This document shows, one piece after another, positions 45,798 to 53,824 of a stretch of DNA of 64,000 nucleotides. How positions within the stretch are numbered: position 1 is the stretch's first letter; each line of letters opens with the position of its first letter. The DNA is from Sinorhizobium medicae (GTDB lineage Bacteria > Pseudomonadota > Alphaproteobacteria > Rhizobiales > Rhizobiaceae). The position numbers were made by a program, and so were the translations under genes. Under the pieces are notes generated by a model. That model saw nothing but the letters and a program-made list of their open reading frames with translations, did not search any database and was not told the origin of the DNA. The stretch spans positions 62,001-126,000 of the forward strand of contig NZ_VITA01000005.1 in assembly GCF_007827695.1 (NCBI RefSeq), given 5' to 3'.

Positions 45798-47057
45798 TTA
45801 TTTTACCGGCTTGAACCAGCTGTCGAGCCCGTCCTGGAGCTTCTTGGCGGCCGCCTCCGGCGTGTCTGTGCCGTTGATGACGTTGGCCGACATGACCCAG
45901 GTCTCATTCTCGAGGTTCGGGGTTCCGCGCGACAGGATCTGATAGGTCGAGCGGATGGTCGGCTTGCATTTCTCCCGCCAGGAGACGAATTCCTGGGCGA
46001 GCGGATCGGACATCTTTACCGCCGTCGAATTCAGGCTGAAGAAGCCGGGCAGGGCGTTCGCATAGATTTCCGCGAATTCCGGCGAGGCGACCCAGGTGAG
46101 GAAGGTTTTGGCGGCATCGGCATTCTTGCTCTTGGCATTGAGCCCGATGCCGATGTCGTTATGGTCGGAAATGTAGCAGGTGTCGCCGGCCTTCTTCACC
46201 GGCGGCGGAAAGGCCCCCATCTTGAATTCGGCCTGCGTGTTGAAGCCCGAGATTTCCCAGGAGCCGGCCGGATAGATGGCCGCACGGCCGAGCGTGAAGA
46301 GGTTCTGGCTGTCCGGATAGGTCTGTGCCTCGAAACCGTCGCCGAGATAATCCTTCCACTTTGCCAGTACGCGGAAAGGTTCCACCCATGGTTCGTCGGT
46401 GAGCTTCTGCTGGCCTTTCAGAAGAGCCAGACGGCCTTCCTCGCCCTTCCAGTAGGTCGGGCCGATGTTCTGGTAGCCCATCGTCGCGGCTTCCCAGAGA
46501 TCCTTGGTGCCCATCGCCATTGGAATGTAGTTGCCGTCCGCCTTGATCTTTTCGAGAACCGCGAAGAATTCCTCTTCCGTCGCCGGAATGGCGAGCCCGA
46601 GCTGGTCGAAGGCATCCTTGTTGTAGATGAAGCCGTGGATGACGGAGGCCATCGGTACGCAGAAAGTCGCCTTGCCGTCGTCTGTCGTCCAGGCGGACTT
46701 GGCGACGTCCGAGAAGTTCTCCATGCCGGAAAGACCGGTCAGGTCGGCGAGATGTTTCTTATTGTAGAGTTCGAGTGAGGCATCGAAGGGCCGACATGTG
46801 ATGAGGTCGCCCGCGGAACCGGCGTCGAGCTTGGCGTTGAGCGCGGCATTGTATTCAGTCGGGGCCGAGGGAGCGAACACCACCTTGATGCCGGGGTTCT
46901 TCGCCTCGAAGGCCGGGATCAGCTTTTCCTGCCAGATCGCCAGGTCGTCATTGCGCCAGCTTTCGATCGTCAGCGTTGCGTCCTGGGCTTGTACTAGCCC
47001 GGCCGATCCGAGAATGCTCGATGCAAGCAGTAGGCCTTTCATTGTCGTGCGGGTCAT
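45798..47057 (-). CDS. ABC sugar-binding protein, CUT1 family
   Basis: This 419-residue periplasmic protein has a signal peptide (GLLLASSILGSAGLVQAQ). The mature part follows the SBP_bac_1 pattern: WQEKLIPAFEAKNPGIKVVFAPS, then TEYNAALNAKLDAGSAGDLI, and the cleft Trp pattern AAIYPAGSWEISGF. It should bind a sugar, and the flanking murQ, kinase and nagA genes suggest an amino sugar or amino-sugar oligomer. GGGGAGAAAATGC precedes the ATG. It is the second gene of the leftward operon, after murQ. Confidence 0.92.
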   Translation of the reverse strand: MTRTTMKGLLLASSILGSAGLVQAQDATLTIESWRNDDLAIWQEKLIPAFEAKNPGIKVVFAPSAPTEYNAALNAKLDAGSAGDLITCRPFDASLELYNKKHLADLTGLSGMENFSDVAKSAWTTDDGKATFCVPMASVIHGFIYNKDAFDQLGLAIPATEEEFFAVLEKIKADGNYIPMAMGTKDLWEAATMGYQNIGPTYWKGEEGRLALLKGQQKLTDEPWVEPFRVLAKWKDYLGDGFEAQTYPDSQNLFTLGRAAIYPAGSWEISGFNTQAEFKMGAFPPPVKKAGDTCYISDHNDIGIGLNAKSKNADAAKTFLTWVASPEFAEIYANALPGFFSLNSTAVKMSDPLAQEFVSWREKCKPTIRSTYQILSRGTPNLENETWVMSANVINGTDTPEAAAKKLQDGLDSWFKPVK

Positions 47058-47114
47058 GCATTTTCTCCCCTTTTTTAGCGCTTGGTCGCGCTGTTCTGGT
47101 GCGCAGTCTATTCT

Positions 47115-48011
47115 TCAGGCCTGAACGATGGCGATCGCCCGGCGCAGATTGTGATCGGCACGCTCTAGGGCGTGTTCGGCATGGGCGGCATCCCTCGCTC
47201 CGGAGGCCAGCAGGATCGCCAGTTTGACCGAGCCGCCGGCAAGGTCGAGCAGCCTCTCCGCCTCGGCCGCGGTGACGCGGGTGATGTCGCAGACGATCCG
47301 GATTGCGCGGCCGCGCAGCTTTATGTTGTCGGCACGTAGATTGACCATGTGGCCATCGAGCACGTGGCCGAGATGGATGCCGATCATGGTCGAGAACATG
47401 TTAAAGGCGATTTTCTGAGCGGTTCCGGCGCCCATGCGCGTCGAACCGGATACGATCTCCGGCGGTGTCTCGATGAGAATTGCGACATCGGCGGCCTGGA
47501 GCAGCGGTGCGCCGGCATTGTTGGCCATGGCGATGATACGCGCGCCGCGTGTCCTGGCCTCTTCGGCAGCGGCGATTGCATAGGGCGTGAAGCCGCTGGC
47601 GGATACCGAAATCAAACAGTCGCCAGCCCCTATGCCGGCGCCCCGGACATCGAAGCGCGCAAGCTCCATATCGTCCTCGTAGCCGCCCGCAAGATCGGTA
47701 AGGCTTGCGGCCCCGCCGGCGATGAGAATGGCGATCTGTTCCCGGGCTATGCCGTAGGTGCCCGGCAGCTCGAGCGCATCCGCCATGGCCATCAGTCCGG
47801 AGCTTCCGGCGCCCGCATAGGCAAGCCGGCCGCCGGAGGCGAGGCTGTCGGCGGCAAGACGGGCCGCCGCCGAAATTGGCTCGATGGCCCGGTCCACGGC
47901 CTTCGCCGCTTCCTGTTGACCGGCTGCAAGCAATCGAAGAGCGATCTCCGGGCGCATGACGTCCAGACCCTTTGCATTGTCGTGGCGCTCTTCGGTCCTT
48001 GCTGGCTGCAT
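47115..48011 (-). CDS. murQ: N-acetylmuramic acid 6-phosphate etherase
   Basis: MurQ cleaves the lactyl ether of MurNAc-6-phosphate to give GlcNAc-6-phosphate and D-lactate. The 298-residue protein has the SIS fold: RLAYAGAGSSGLMAMADALELPGTYG near residue 60, SASGFTPYAIAAAEEA near 136, and GSTRMGAGTAQKIAFNMFSTM near 190. Two positions look unusual for the family: SASGF where the motif usually reads AASGR, and TRMGAG where it usually reads TRLKAG. The start ATG at 48011 has GAGGAG eight bases upstream. It is the first gene of the leftward operon, divergent from the kinase. Confidence 0.9.
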   Translation of the reverse strand: MQPARTEERHDNAKGLDVMRPEIALRLLAAGQQEAAKAVDRAIEPISAAARLAADSLASGGRLAYAGAGSSGLMAMADALELPGTYGIAREQIAILIAGGAASLTDLAGGYEDDMELARFDVRGAGIGAGDCLISVSASGFTPYAIAAAEEARTRGARIIAMANNAGAPLLQAADVAILIETPPEIVSGSTRMGAGTAQKIAFNMFSTMIGIHLGHVLDGHMVNLRADNIKLRGRAIRIVCDITRVTAAEAERLLDLAGGSVKLAILLASGARDAAHAEHALERADHNLRRAIAIVQA

Positions 48012-48039
48012 GCATCGTTCTCCTCTTCTGGGATTAAGG

Positions 48040-48053
48040 CCAAAAAAATACCA
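48040..48053. promoter_or_regulatory. Left arm of a 14-bp inverted repeat (candidate operator)
   Basis: CCAAAAAAATACCA here is the exact reverse complement of 48171-48184. It lies 29 bp upstream of the murQ start. ACTTGTCTAG follows directly (48053-48062), resembling half of a GntR/DasR-type box. The regulator is probably the GntR protein encoded in the same cluster. Confidence 0.55.
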
Positions 48054-48170
48054 CTTGTCTAGGAAAATTTTAACTTACAAGCGAATAAACGACGATGGGT
48101 AGAATTATACATAATAAAATCAACTCGCTAGGTGGGGAGTTAACCGGGTGGTCGAAAACTGCTTGGTTAA

Positions 48171-48184
48171 TGGTATTTTTTTGG
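48171..48184. promoter_or_regulatory. Right arm of a 14-bp inverted repeat (candidate operator)
   Basis: TGGTATTTTTTTGG mirrors the left arm exactly. It lies 24 bp upstream of the kinase start. The two arms are separated by 117 bp, flank the divergent promoters, and could be bridged by one regulator. Confidence 0.55.
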
Positions 48185-48208
48185 TATCTTGTGGTGACGG
48201 AGGTCCCC

Positions 48209-49093
48209 ATGGCGTTTTACCTGATCGGAATAGATGGCGGCGGAACGAGCTGCCGTGCGGCTGTTGCAGCCTTGGACGGCCGCGTTCTCGGCCGTGGCAA
48301 AGCGGGTGCCGCGAATATCCTCACCGATCCGGAAACCGCTCTGCAGAACATAACGGACGCGGCGCGCCGGGCCTTCGAGGATGCAGGGCTCGATCCGACG
48401 GGTATTGCGGCATCGCGGGCAATCGTAGGGGTCGCTGGCCACAATGTCGGCGACGCCGTCCATTACGTGAAGAGGCGGCTTCCCTTCGCTGCGGCTGATA
48501 TCGAGTCCGATGGGCTGATCGCGCTTCAGGGCGCCCTCGGGAACGGTAACGGAGCCGTGGCAATTCTTGGGACGGGCACGATCTATATCGCGCGCCGGGG
48601 CGATGAGGTCAGCTATATCGGCGGCTGGGGGTTCACGATCGGAGATCACGGCAGCGGCGCGCGAATCGGCCACGCGCTCCTGCAGGAGAGCTTGCTTGCC
48701 TATGACGGCATACACGAAGGCTCCGCCCTGACGGATTCCGTTCTTGCCGAGTTCAATAATGACCCCCGTGATATCGTCGATTTCGCGCGGCTTGCGAAGC
48801 CGGGCGAGTTCGGCCGCTATGCGCCGCGCGTTTTCGAGTATGCGGACCGAGGCGATCCTGTGGCTCTCGTCCTCTTGAAGGCTGCCGCCGCTACGGTAGA
48901 CGAGGCGCTCGACGTGGTCGTTTCGAGGGGAAGCAGGAAGCTGTGCCTGCTCGGAGGACTGGCACCGCTCTATCGCCGATGGCTGGCGGACCGACATCAG
49001 CCGTGTTTCGTCGAGGCTGAGGCGGACGCGTTGACGGGTGCCGTCGCGCTCGCCGCAGCCCGCTTCGGCTCCCATTCCGGGGTCCCGGCATGA
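48209..49093 (+). CDS. BadF/BadG-type ATPase-family kinase (N-acetylglucosamine/N-acetylmuramate kinase)
   Basis: This 294-residue ASKHA-fold kinase has the phosphate-1 motif YLIGIDGGGTSCRAAV at the start, GVAGHNV near residue 72, the phosphate-2 motif AILGTGTIYIARR near 118, and GDHGSGARIGHALLQ near 145. Eukaryotic NagK and clostridial MurK belong to this family. Its operon suggests it phosphorylates GlcNAc and perhaps MurNAc at C6. GGAGG lies four bases before the ATG at 48209; the upstream in-frame sequence is promoter DNA. Its stop overlaps the GntR start (ATGA). Confidence 0.88.
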   Translation: MAFYLIGIDGGGTSCRAAVAALDGRVLGRGKAGAANILTDPETALQNITDAARRAFEDAGLDPTGIAASRAIVGVAGHNVGDAVHYVKRRLPFAAADIESDGLIALQGALGNGNGAVAILGTGTIYIARRGDEVSYIGGWGFTIGDHGSGARIGHALLQESLLAYDGIHEGSALTDSVLAEFNNDPRDIVDFARLAKPGEFGRYAPRVFEYADRGDPVALVLLKAAAATVDEALDVVVSRGSRKLCLLGGLAPLYRRWLADRHQPCFVEAEADALTGAVALAAARFGSHSGVPA

Positions 49094-49854
49094 ACCAGCA
49101 GCTCGCCGCCATTTTGCCGCTCGAGACCCTGCAGTCGGGTGGCGCCGGGCCGCTTTACCTGAAGCTCAGGCAGTCGCTCGAAGAAGCGATCCTGTCGGGA
49201 AAGCTCAAACAAGGAGACGCGCTGCCGCCGGAGCGCGATCTTGCCGATTACGCCAATGTCAGCCGCGTCACCGTCCGCAAAGCGGTCGATGACCTCGTGC
49301 GCGACGGGCTTCTGGTGCGTCGCCACGGTTCCGGCACCTTCGTCGTTCGGCCCGTTTCTCGCGTCGAGCAGTCGCTCTCGCGCCTGACCTCCTTCACCGA
49401 GGACATGGTCAGGCGGGGACTCAACACACGCGCGGAATGGCTGGAGCGCGGCCTTTTTCAACCCTCGCCGGACGAGATGATGACCTTGGGGCTTGCGGCC
49501 GGCGCGCTTGTGGCGCGTCTCGGGCGGCTGCGAATTGCCGATGACATGCCGCTTGCGATCGAGCGTGCCTGTGTATCGGCGGAGTTCGTACCCGATCCGC
49601 TTGCCGTCACCTCGTCGCTCTATTCGGCGCTCGAGAAGAAGAACGCCCGGCCCGTGCGCGCTGTGCAGCGCATCTCCGCCTGCAATATAAAGGAACCGGA
49701 TGCGGCAATGCTCGGCGTCTCCGTCGGCGCCGCCGGACTTTCGATCGAGCGCGTCTCCTATCTTTCTTCCGGACGCGTGGTCGAATTCACCCGGTCGCTC
49801 TATCGAGGCGACACCTATGATTTCGTGGCGGAGCTGACGATTCCGGAGCAGTGA
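49090..49854 (+). CDS. GntR-family regulator, HutC/NagR type
   Basis: This 254-residue regulator has an N-terminal winged helix (about residues 20-88: LPPERDLADYANVSRVTVRKAVDDLVRDGLLVRRHGSGTFV) and a C-terminal UTRA effector domain (about 105-250, ending SRSLYRGDTYDF-like in FTRSLYRGDTYDFV). Relatives NagR/YvoA and DasR sense glucosamine- or GlcNAc-6-phosphate and control amino-sugar genes. It overlaps the kinase gene by 4 bp and precedes the deaminase. It probably controls both divergent operons. Confidence 0.9.
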   Translation: MNQQLAAILPLETLQSGGAGPLYLKLRQSLEEAILSGKLKQGDALPPERDLADYANVSRVTVRKAVDDLVRDGLLVRRHGSGTFVVRPVSRVEQSLSRLTSFTEDMVRRGLNTRAEWLERGLFQPSPDEMMTLGLAAGALVARLGRLRIADDMPLAIERACVSAEFVPDPLAVTSSLYSALEKKNARPVRAVQRISACNIKEPDAAMLGVSVGAAGLSIERVSYLSSGRVVEFTRSLYRGDTYDFVAELTIPEQ

Positions 49855-49890
49855 GCCGGAATGGCGGCCCCCAGTTGATTATGGAAGGAC

Positions 49891-50919
49891 ATGATGATGC
49901 AGACCAACATGCGGCGAGAAATCGACGAGATTCCCGAGGCCGCCGCCCGGCTGCTGGAGCACTCGGCCGCGGCGCTGAGCGAAGCCGGAGCGGCTCTTCG
50001 TGCCAAGGATCCGGCCTTTCTGGTGACGATCGCCCGAGGATCCTCCGATCATGCCGCGCTGTTTTTGAAATACGCGATCGAGCTCACGACAGGACGGCCC
50101 GTCGCATCGCTCGGGCCGTCGCTGGCATCGATCTACGGCGCCGATCTGAAACTCGGCGGTGCGGCGGCGATTGCGATCTCGCAGTCCGGAAAGAGCCCGG
50201 ACATCGTTGCCATGGCCGAAGCCGCGACGCGCGCAGGCGCCGTTTCGATCGCGCTGACGAACACGTTGCCTTCGCCGATCGCGGAAGCCTGCACTCACCC
50301 GCTCGACATTCTCGCAGGGCCCGAAATCGCCGTTGCGGCGACCAAGTCCTATGTCAACTCGATCGTCGCGGGTCTTGCGGTTCTCGGCGAATGGACCGGT
50401 GACGGGGCCCTGAAGCGCGCGGTCGCCGATCTCCCGAACCAGTTCGCCAAGGCGGTGAAGCTCGACTGGCAGGATTTTGCCCGAGACCTCGGAGAAGCCG
50501 AATCGCTCTATGTGCTGGGCCGCGGTCCGGCGCTCGCGATCGCCAGCGAAGCGGCGCTGAAGTTCAAGGAGACGTCCGGCATGCATGCCGAGGCCTATTC
50601 TGCCGCGGAAGTGTTGCACGGCCCGGTGGCGCTGGTCGGAGCCCGGTTCCCGGTTCTGGTGCTGGCTGCCCGCGACGCGGCAGAGACCTCGGTGGCGGGC
50701 ATCGCCGACGGCATGAGTGCCAAGGGCGCGGTCGTACACGTGACGTCCGCCCGGGCACACGACGCCAAGCGCCTGCCCTTCGTCGAGACCGGGCACCCTC
50801 TGACCGACGCATTGGCACTGATCCTGCCGTTCTATGGCTTCGTCGAGGCCTGGTCCCGCTCTCGTGGCCTCGATCCCGACGCCCCGGAAAACCTCAAGAA
50901 GGTGACGGAAACACGATGA
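49891..50919 (+). CDS. SIS-domain glucosamine-6-phosphate deaminase (NagB-II/AgaS-like)
   Basis: This 342-residue protein has two SIS domains and no glutaminase domain. The motifs are TIARGSSDHAALFLKYAIE near residue 47, AISQSGKSPDIVAMAEAA near 95, AATKSYVNSIVAGL near 150, and LKFKETSGMHAEAYSAAEVLHGP near 228. Proteins with this layout deaminate and isomerise GlcN-6-phosphate to fructose-6-phosphate. AAGGAC precedes a run of three ATGs (49891, 49894, 49897); either later one may be the real start. Its stop overlaps nagA (ATGA). Confidence 0.9.
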   Translation: MMMQTNMRREIDEIPEAAARLLEHSAAALSEAGAALRAKDPAFLVTIARGSSDHAALFLKYAIELTTGRPVASLGPSLASIYGADLKLGGAAAIAISQSGKSPDIVAMAEAATRAGAVSIALTNTLPSPIAEACTHPLDILAGPEIAVAATKSYVNSIVAGLAVLGEWTGDGALKRAVADLPNQFAKAVKLDWQDFARDLGEAESLYVLGRGPALAIASEAALKFKETSGMHAEAYSAAEVLHGPVALVGARFPVLVLAARDAAETSVAGIADGMSAKGAVVHVTSARAHDAKRLPFVETGHPLTDALALILPFYGFVEAWSRSRGLDPDAPENLKKVTETR

Positions 50920-52076
50920 ACGGGAACAAGACGATCACCGGAGCACGGGTTTTCGACGGCATCGACTGGCACGACGGCGCCGCCCTCGTGGTCGAGTCAG
51001 GGCACGTGAAGTCGATTGTGCCGGCGGGGAGCGTAGCCGTCGGTGGCGAGACCGTCGACGCCCATGGCCTGCTTCTCGTACCCGGCTTCATCGATCTTCA
51101 GGTGAATGGCGGCGGCGGCGCACTCCTGAACGAAGAACCTACCCTCGCAGGCATCCGGCAGATCTGCTCGGCGCATGCGACATTCGGTACGACGGCGCTG
51201 CTGCCGACGCTGATCACCGATACCCGCGCCGTCAGGACCGCGGCGATAGCGGCAGGCCTCGAGGCTAAAGGAGCCGCGGTGCCGGGCTTCCTCGGCCTGC
51301 ATCTCGAAGGCCCTCATCTCTCGGTCGCGCGTAAGGGGGCGCACGATCCCGCGCTGATCCGCCGGATGGAGGACGACGATCTCGCCGAGATACTTGGCTG
51401 CGCAAAGGCGCTCGGCCGCCTGATGCTGACCGTGGCGCCGGAAAATGCCACAAAGGAGCAGGTTCGGGCGCTGGCCGATGCCGGGGTCGTGGTGAGCCTT
51501 GGCCATACCGATGTGGATTACGATACCGCCCGCGCCTATGCCAAAGCGGGAGCGAGAACCGTCACGCACCTCTTCAACGCCATGAGCGGGCCTGGTCACC
51601 GTGAGCCGGGCGTTGTCGGTGCCGCTCTGGCGACGGGCGCTCTCCATGCCGGCATGATCGCCGACGGCTATCATGTCCACCCGGCTTCCATGGGCATAGC
51701 ATTGCGCGGCAAGAAGGGACCGGGGCAGATCTTTCTGGTCACCGACGCCATGTCGCCCCTCGGCACTGACCAGACGAGCTTCTTCCTCAACGGACGAAAA
51801 ATCCTGCGGCAGGACGGCCGCCTGACTCTCGCCGACGGCACCCTCGCCGGCGCCGATATCGATATGTTGTCTTCTGTTCGTTTCGTCCACCAGAGGCTCG
51901 GCCTTCCGGTCGAGGAGGCGATCCGCATGGCGTCCGCCTATCCCGCCGACGCCATGGGAATAGCCTCGCACAAGGGCCGGCTCCTGCCGGGTGCGGATGC
52001 CGATTTCGTGCTGCTCACGCCGGAGCTCGGCATCAGATCGACCTGGATCGGCGGAGAAAGAGTCTTTGCCGCTTGA
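50916..52076 (+). CDS. nagA: N-acetylglucosamine-6-phosphate deacetylase
   Basis: NagA removes acetate from GlcNAc-6-phosphate. The 386-residue amidohydrolase shows LLLVPGFIDLQVNGGGG near residue 55, LGLHLEGPHLS near 125 with the metal Glu, SLGHTDVDYDTA near 188 with a metal His, THLFNAMSGPGHREPG near 212, and the catalytic Asp in FLVTDAMSPLG near 270. It overlaps the deaminase gene by 4 bp and closes the rightward operon. Confidence 0.95.
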   Translation: MNGNKTITGARVFDGIDWHDGAALVVESGHVKSIVPAGSVAVGGETVDAHGLLLVPGFIDLQVNGGGGALLNEEPTLAGIRQICSAHATFGTTALLPTLITDTRAVRTAAIAAGLEAKGAAVPGFLGLHLEGPHLSVARKGAHDPALIRRMEDDDLAEILGCAKALGRLMLTVAPENATKEQVRALADAGVVVSLGHTDVDYDTARAYAKAGARTVTHLFNAMSGPGHREPGVVGAALATGALHAGMIADGYHVHPASMGIALRGKKGPGQIFLVTDAMSPLGTDQTSFFLNGRKILRQDGRLTLADGTLAGADIDMLSSVRFVHQRLGLPVEEAIRMASAYPADAMGIASHKGRLLPGADADFVLLTPELGIRSTWIGGERVFAA

Positions 52077-52178
52077 GGCACCTTGCCGGTGCGATGCGCT
52101 GCAAGATTGCACCGCAAGCGGAGAGAGGAGCTTTGAGCCGAGGGGGGCGGACGCCGCCGGAAGCGTCACAGCTCGTGC

Positions 52179-52916
52179 TCAAGCCTTCGCCGCCAGAGCA
52201 TCGAGGCACGCCCGCATTGCCCTGATCTTTGCCGCGTCGGTGCGGCGACGCTCCGGCGCGGCGAATCCCATCTCCACGAGCCGCATGTCATTAGCCGGCT
52301 CAGAAGTCGAGCAGGACGAATGGACCTCGGCTATGGCGAGCCGCGGCAGGAGCGTTCCGGCCGTGTTGCTGGTGATGCCCGAACCCGGCATGATCGAGAT
52401 CCGTCCTGACGCCGCCGCGATGAGCTTTTCCAGAATTTCGACCGCTTCTGGTGCCGTTTTCGCGCCCCCCGAAGTCAGGATGCGTTCGAAGCCGAGTTCG
52501 ACGGCGATCTCCAGCGCCTCGGCGAAATCAGGCACCAGATCGAAGGCGCGGTGCAGCGTCAGCCCCATTCCCGCCGCGTGGCCGGCGAGCTTTGTCAGCA
52601 TGCGGGCGTCGAGGCGGCCGTCGGCGCGCGACGCGCCGAGCACCACGCCCGCAAGCCCGGCAGCACGTGCCGCATCGATGTCCCGGCGCATCACCTCGAG
52701 ATCGGCAGCGTCATAGACGAAATCGCCCGCCCGCGGCCGGATCATCGCATAGACAGGCACCGGCGGCATGCCGGCGGCGGACATCAGGCCGGGGCTGGGG
52801 GTCAACCCTCCGGCGCAAAGAGCCGAGCAGAGCTCGACGCGGTCCGCACCTCCGGCAACGGCTGCCTCCAGCCCGTCGGGATCGTCGACGCAGACCTCGA
52901 GCAATATCCGGTTCAT
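52179..52916 (-). CDS. cutC: CutC family protein
   Basis: This is a TIM-barrel protein of about 245 residues. ILLEVCVDDPDGLEAAVAGGADRVELCSAL at the N-terminus and LTLHRAFDLVPDFAEALE near residue 125 are CutC hallmarks. CutC was named for copper homeostasis, but its biochemical role is unsettled. AAGGGAG precedes the ATG at 52916. It overlaps the ROK gene by 4 bp (ATGA) and ends 102 bp from nagA, to which it is convergent. Confidence 0.9.
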   Translation of the reverse strand: MNRILLEVCVDDPDGLEAAVAGGADRVELCSALCAGGLTPSPGLMSAAGMPPVPVYAMIRPRAGDFVYDAADLEVMRRDIDAARAAGLAGVVLGASRADGRLDARMLTKLAGHAAGMGLTLHRAFDLVPDFAEALEIAVELGFERILTSGGAKTAPEAVEILEKLIAAASGRISIMPGSGITSNTAGTLLPRLAIAEVHSSCSTSEPANDMRLVEMGFAAPERRRTDAAKIRAMRACLDALAAKA

Positions 52917-53824
52917 GCCGATCTCCCTTCGCAACCGAGCAGCGCAGCGCCGATCAGCCCCGGCTCTACCCTACACTCGCCACGCACCACGAGCGGTCGG
53001 TCGAAGCGCCTGAGAATGCGGTCCCTCACCGTCCGGTCGATCTCGGCAAGCAGGGGTTCGGCATTGGAAAGACCGCCGCCGACCGGCACGATCGTCGCTC
53101 CGGTGATGTTGATCACCAGCGCCAATGGCGAACTCACCAGGTCGACGAAGACGTCGATCGTCCGCGCTGCCTCGGCGTTACCGTCCAGCCAGGCGTCAAT
53201 GATGTCATGACTTGAGAGTACCTTGCCATGGACCGTCTCATGGAGCCGTTCGAGCCCGCGCGCGCCGCCGACCGTATCGACGCAGCGGCTTTGGCCGCAG
53301 CCACAGGGAAAAGGCGGTACTGCTACCGGCGGATGCCCTGCGTCGGCCGCAACGGCAGGACCGTGGCCCCACTCGCCGGCGAAGCCGCCGTCGGAATTGA
53401 TCAGCCGGCCGTCGATCACCAGGCCTCCCCCGACGCCGGTGCCGAGGATGGCTCCGAAGACGATGCGGTGGCCGCGACCGGCGCCCACACCGGCTTCGGC
53501 AAGCGCGAAGCAATCGGCATCGTTGGCGATCACCACAGGCAGATGCAGGGCCGTCTCGAGCTCGGCGACGAGCTCGCGGCCGTTGATGCAGGGGATATTG
53601 GCGCATTTGATCCGGCGCGTCTCAGGATCGATTACCCCGGTGATCGATATCGCCACTCGTTCGGGCAGGCCGCCGGCTTCGTCGAGCACGGATTCCATCG
53701 CTTCGACGAAGCGGCGAAAATCGGTGAGCGGCGTCACGCGCCGGGGCAAGGGAAATATCCGGTCCGGCGAATGGGTGATGGCGCCCTTGATCGCCGAGCC
53801 GCCGATGTCGAAGCAGACGATCAT
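52913..53824 (-). CDS. ROK-family sugar kinase (NagK-like)
   Basis: This 303-residue kinase has VCFDIGGSAIKGAIT at the N-terminus, VVIANDADCFALAEAGVGAG near residue 105 with the catalytic Asp, GTGVGGGLVIDGRL near 135, and the zinc-binding PCGCGQSRCVDTVGG near 178, where the final family Glu position is Asp. ROK kinases near amino-sugar genes usually phosphorylate GlcNAc or ManNAc. The ATG at 53824 overlaps the amidase stop. It gives the cluster a second sugar kinase besides the BadF-type enzyme. Confidence 0.9.
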   Translation of the reverse strand: MIVCFDIGGSAIKGAITHSPDRIFPLPRRVTPLTDFRRFVEAMESVLDEAGGLPERVAISITGVIDPETRRIKCANIPCINGRELVAELETALHLPVVIANDADCFALAEAGVGAGRGHRIVFGAILGTGVGGGLVIDGRLINSDGGFAGEWGHGPAVAADAGHPPVAVPPFPCGCGQSRCVDTVGGARGLERLHETVHGKVLSSHDIIDAWLDGNAEAARTIDVFVDLVSSPLALVINITGATIVPVGGGLSNAEPLLAEIDRTVRDRILRRFDRPLVVRGECRVEPGLIGAALLGCEGRSA

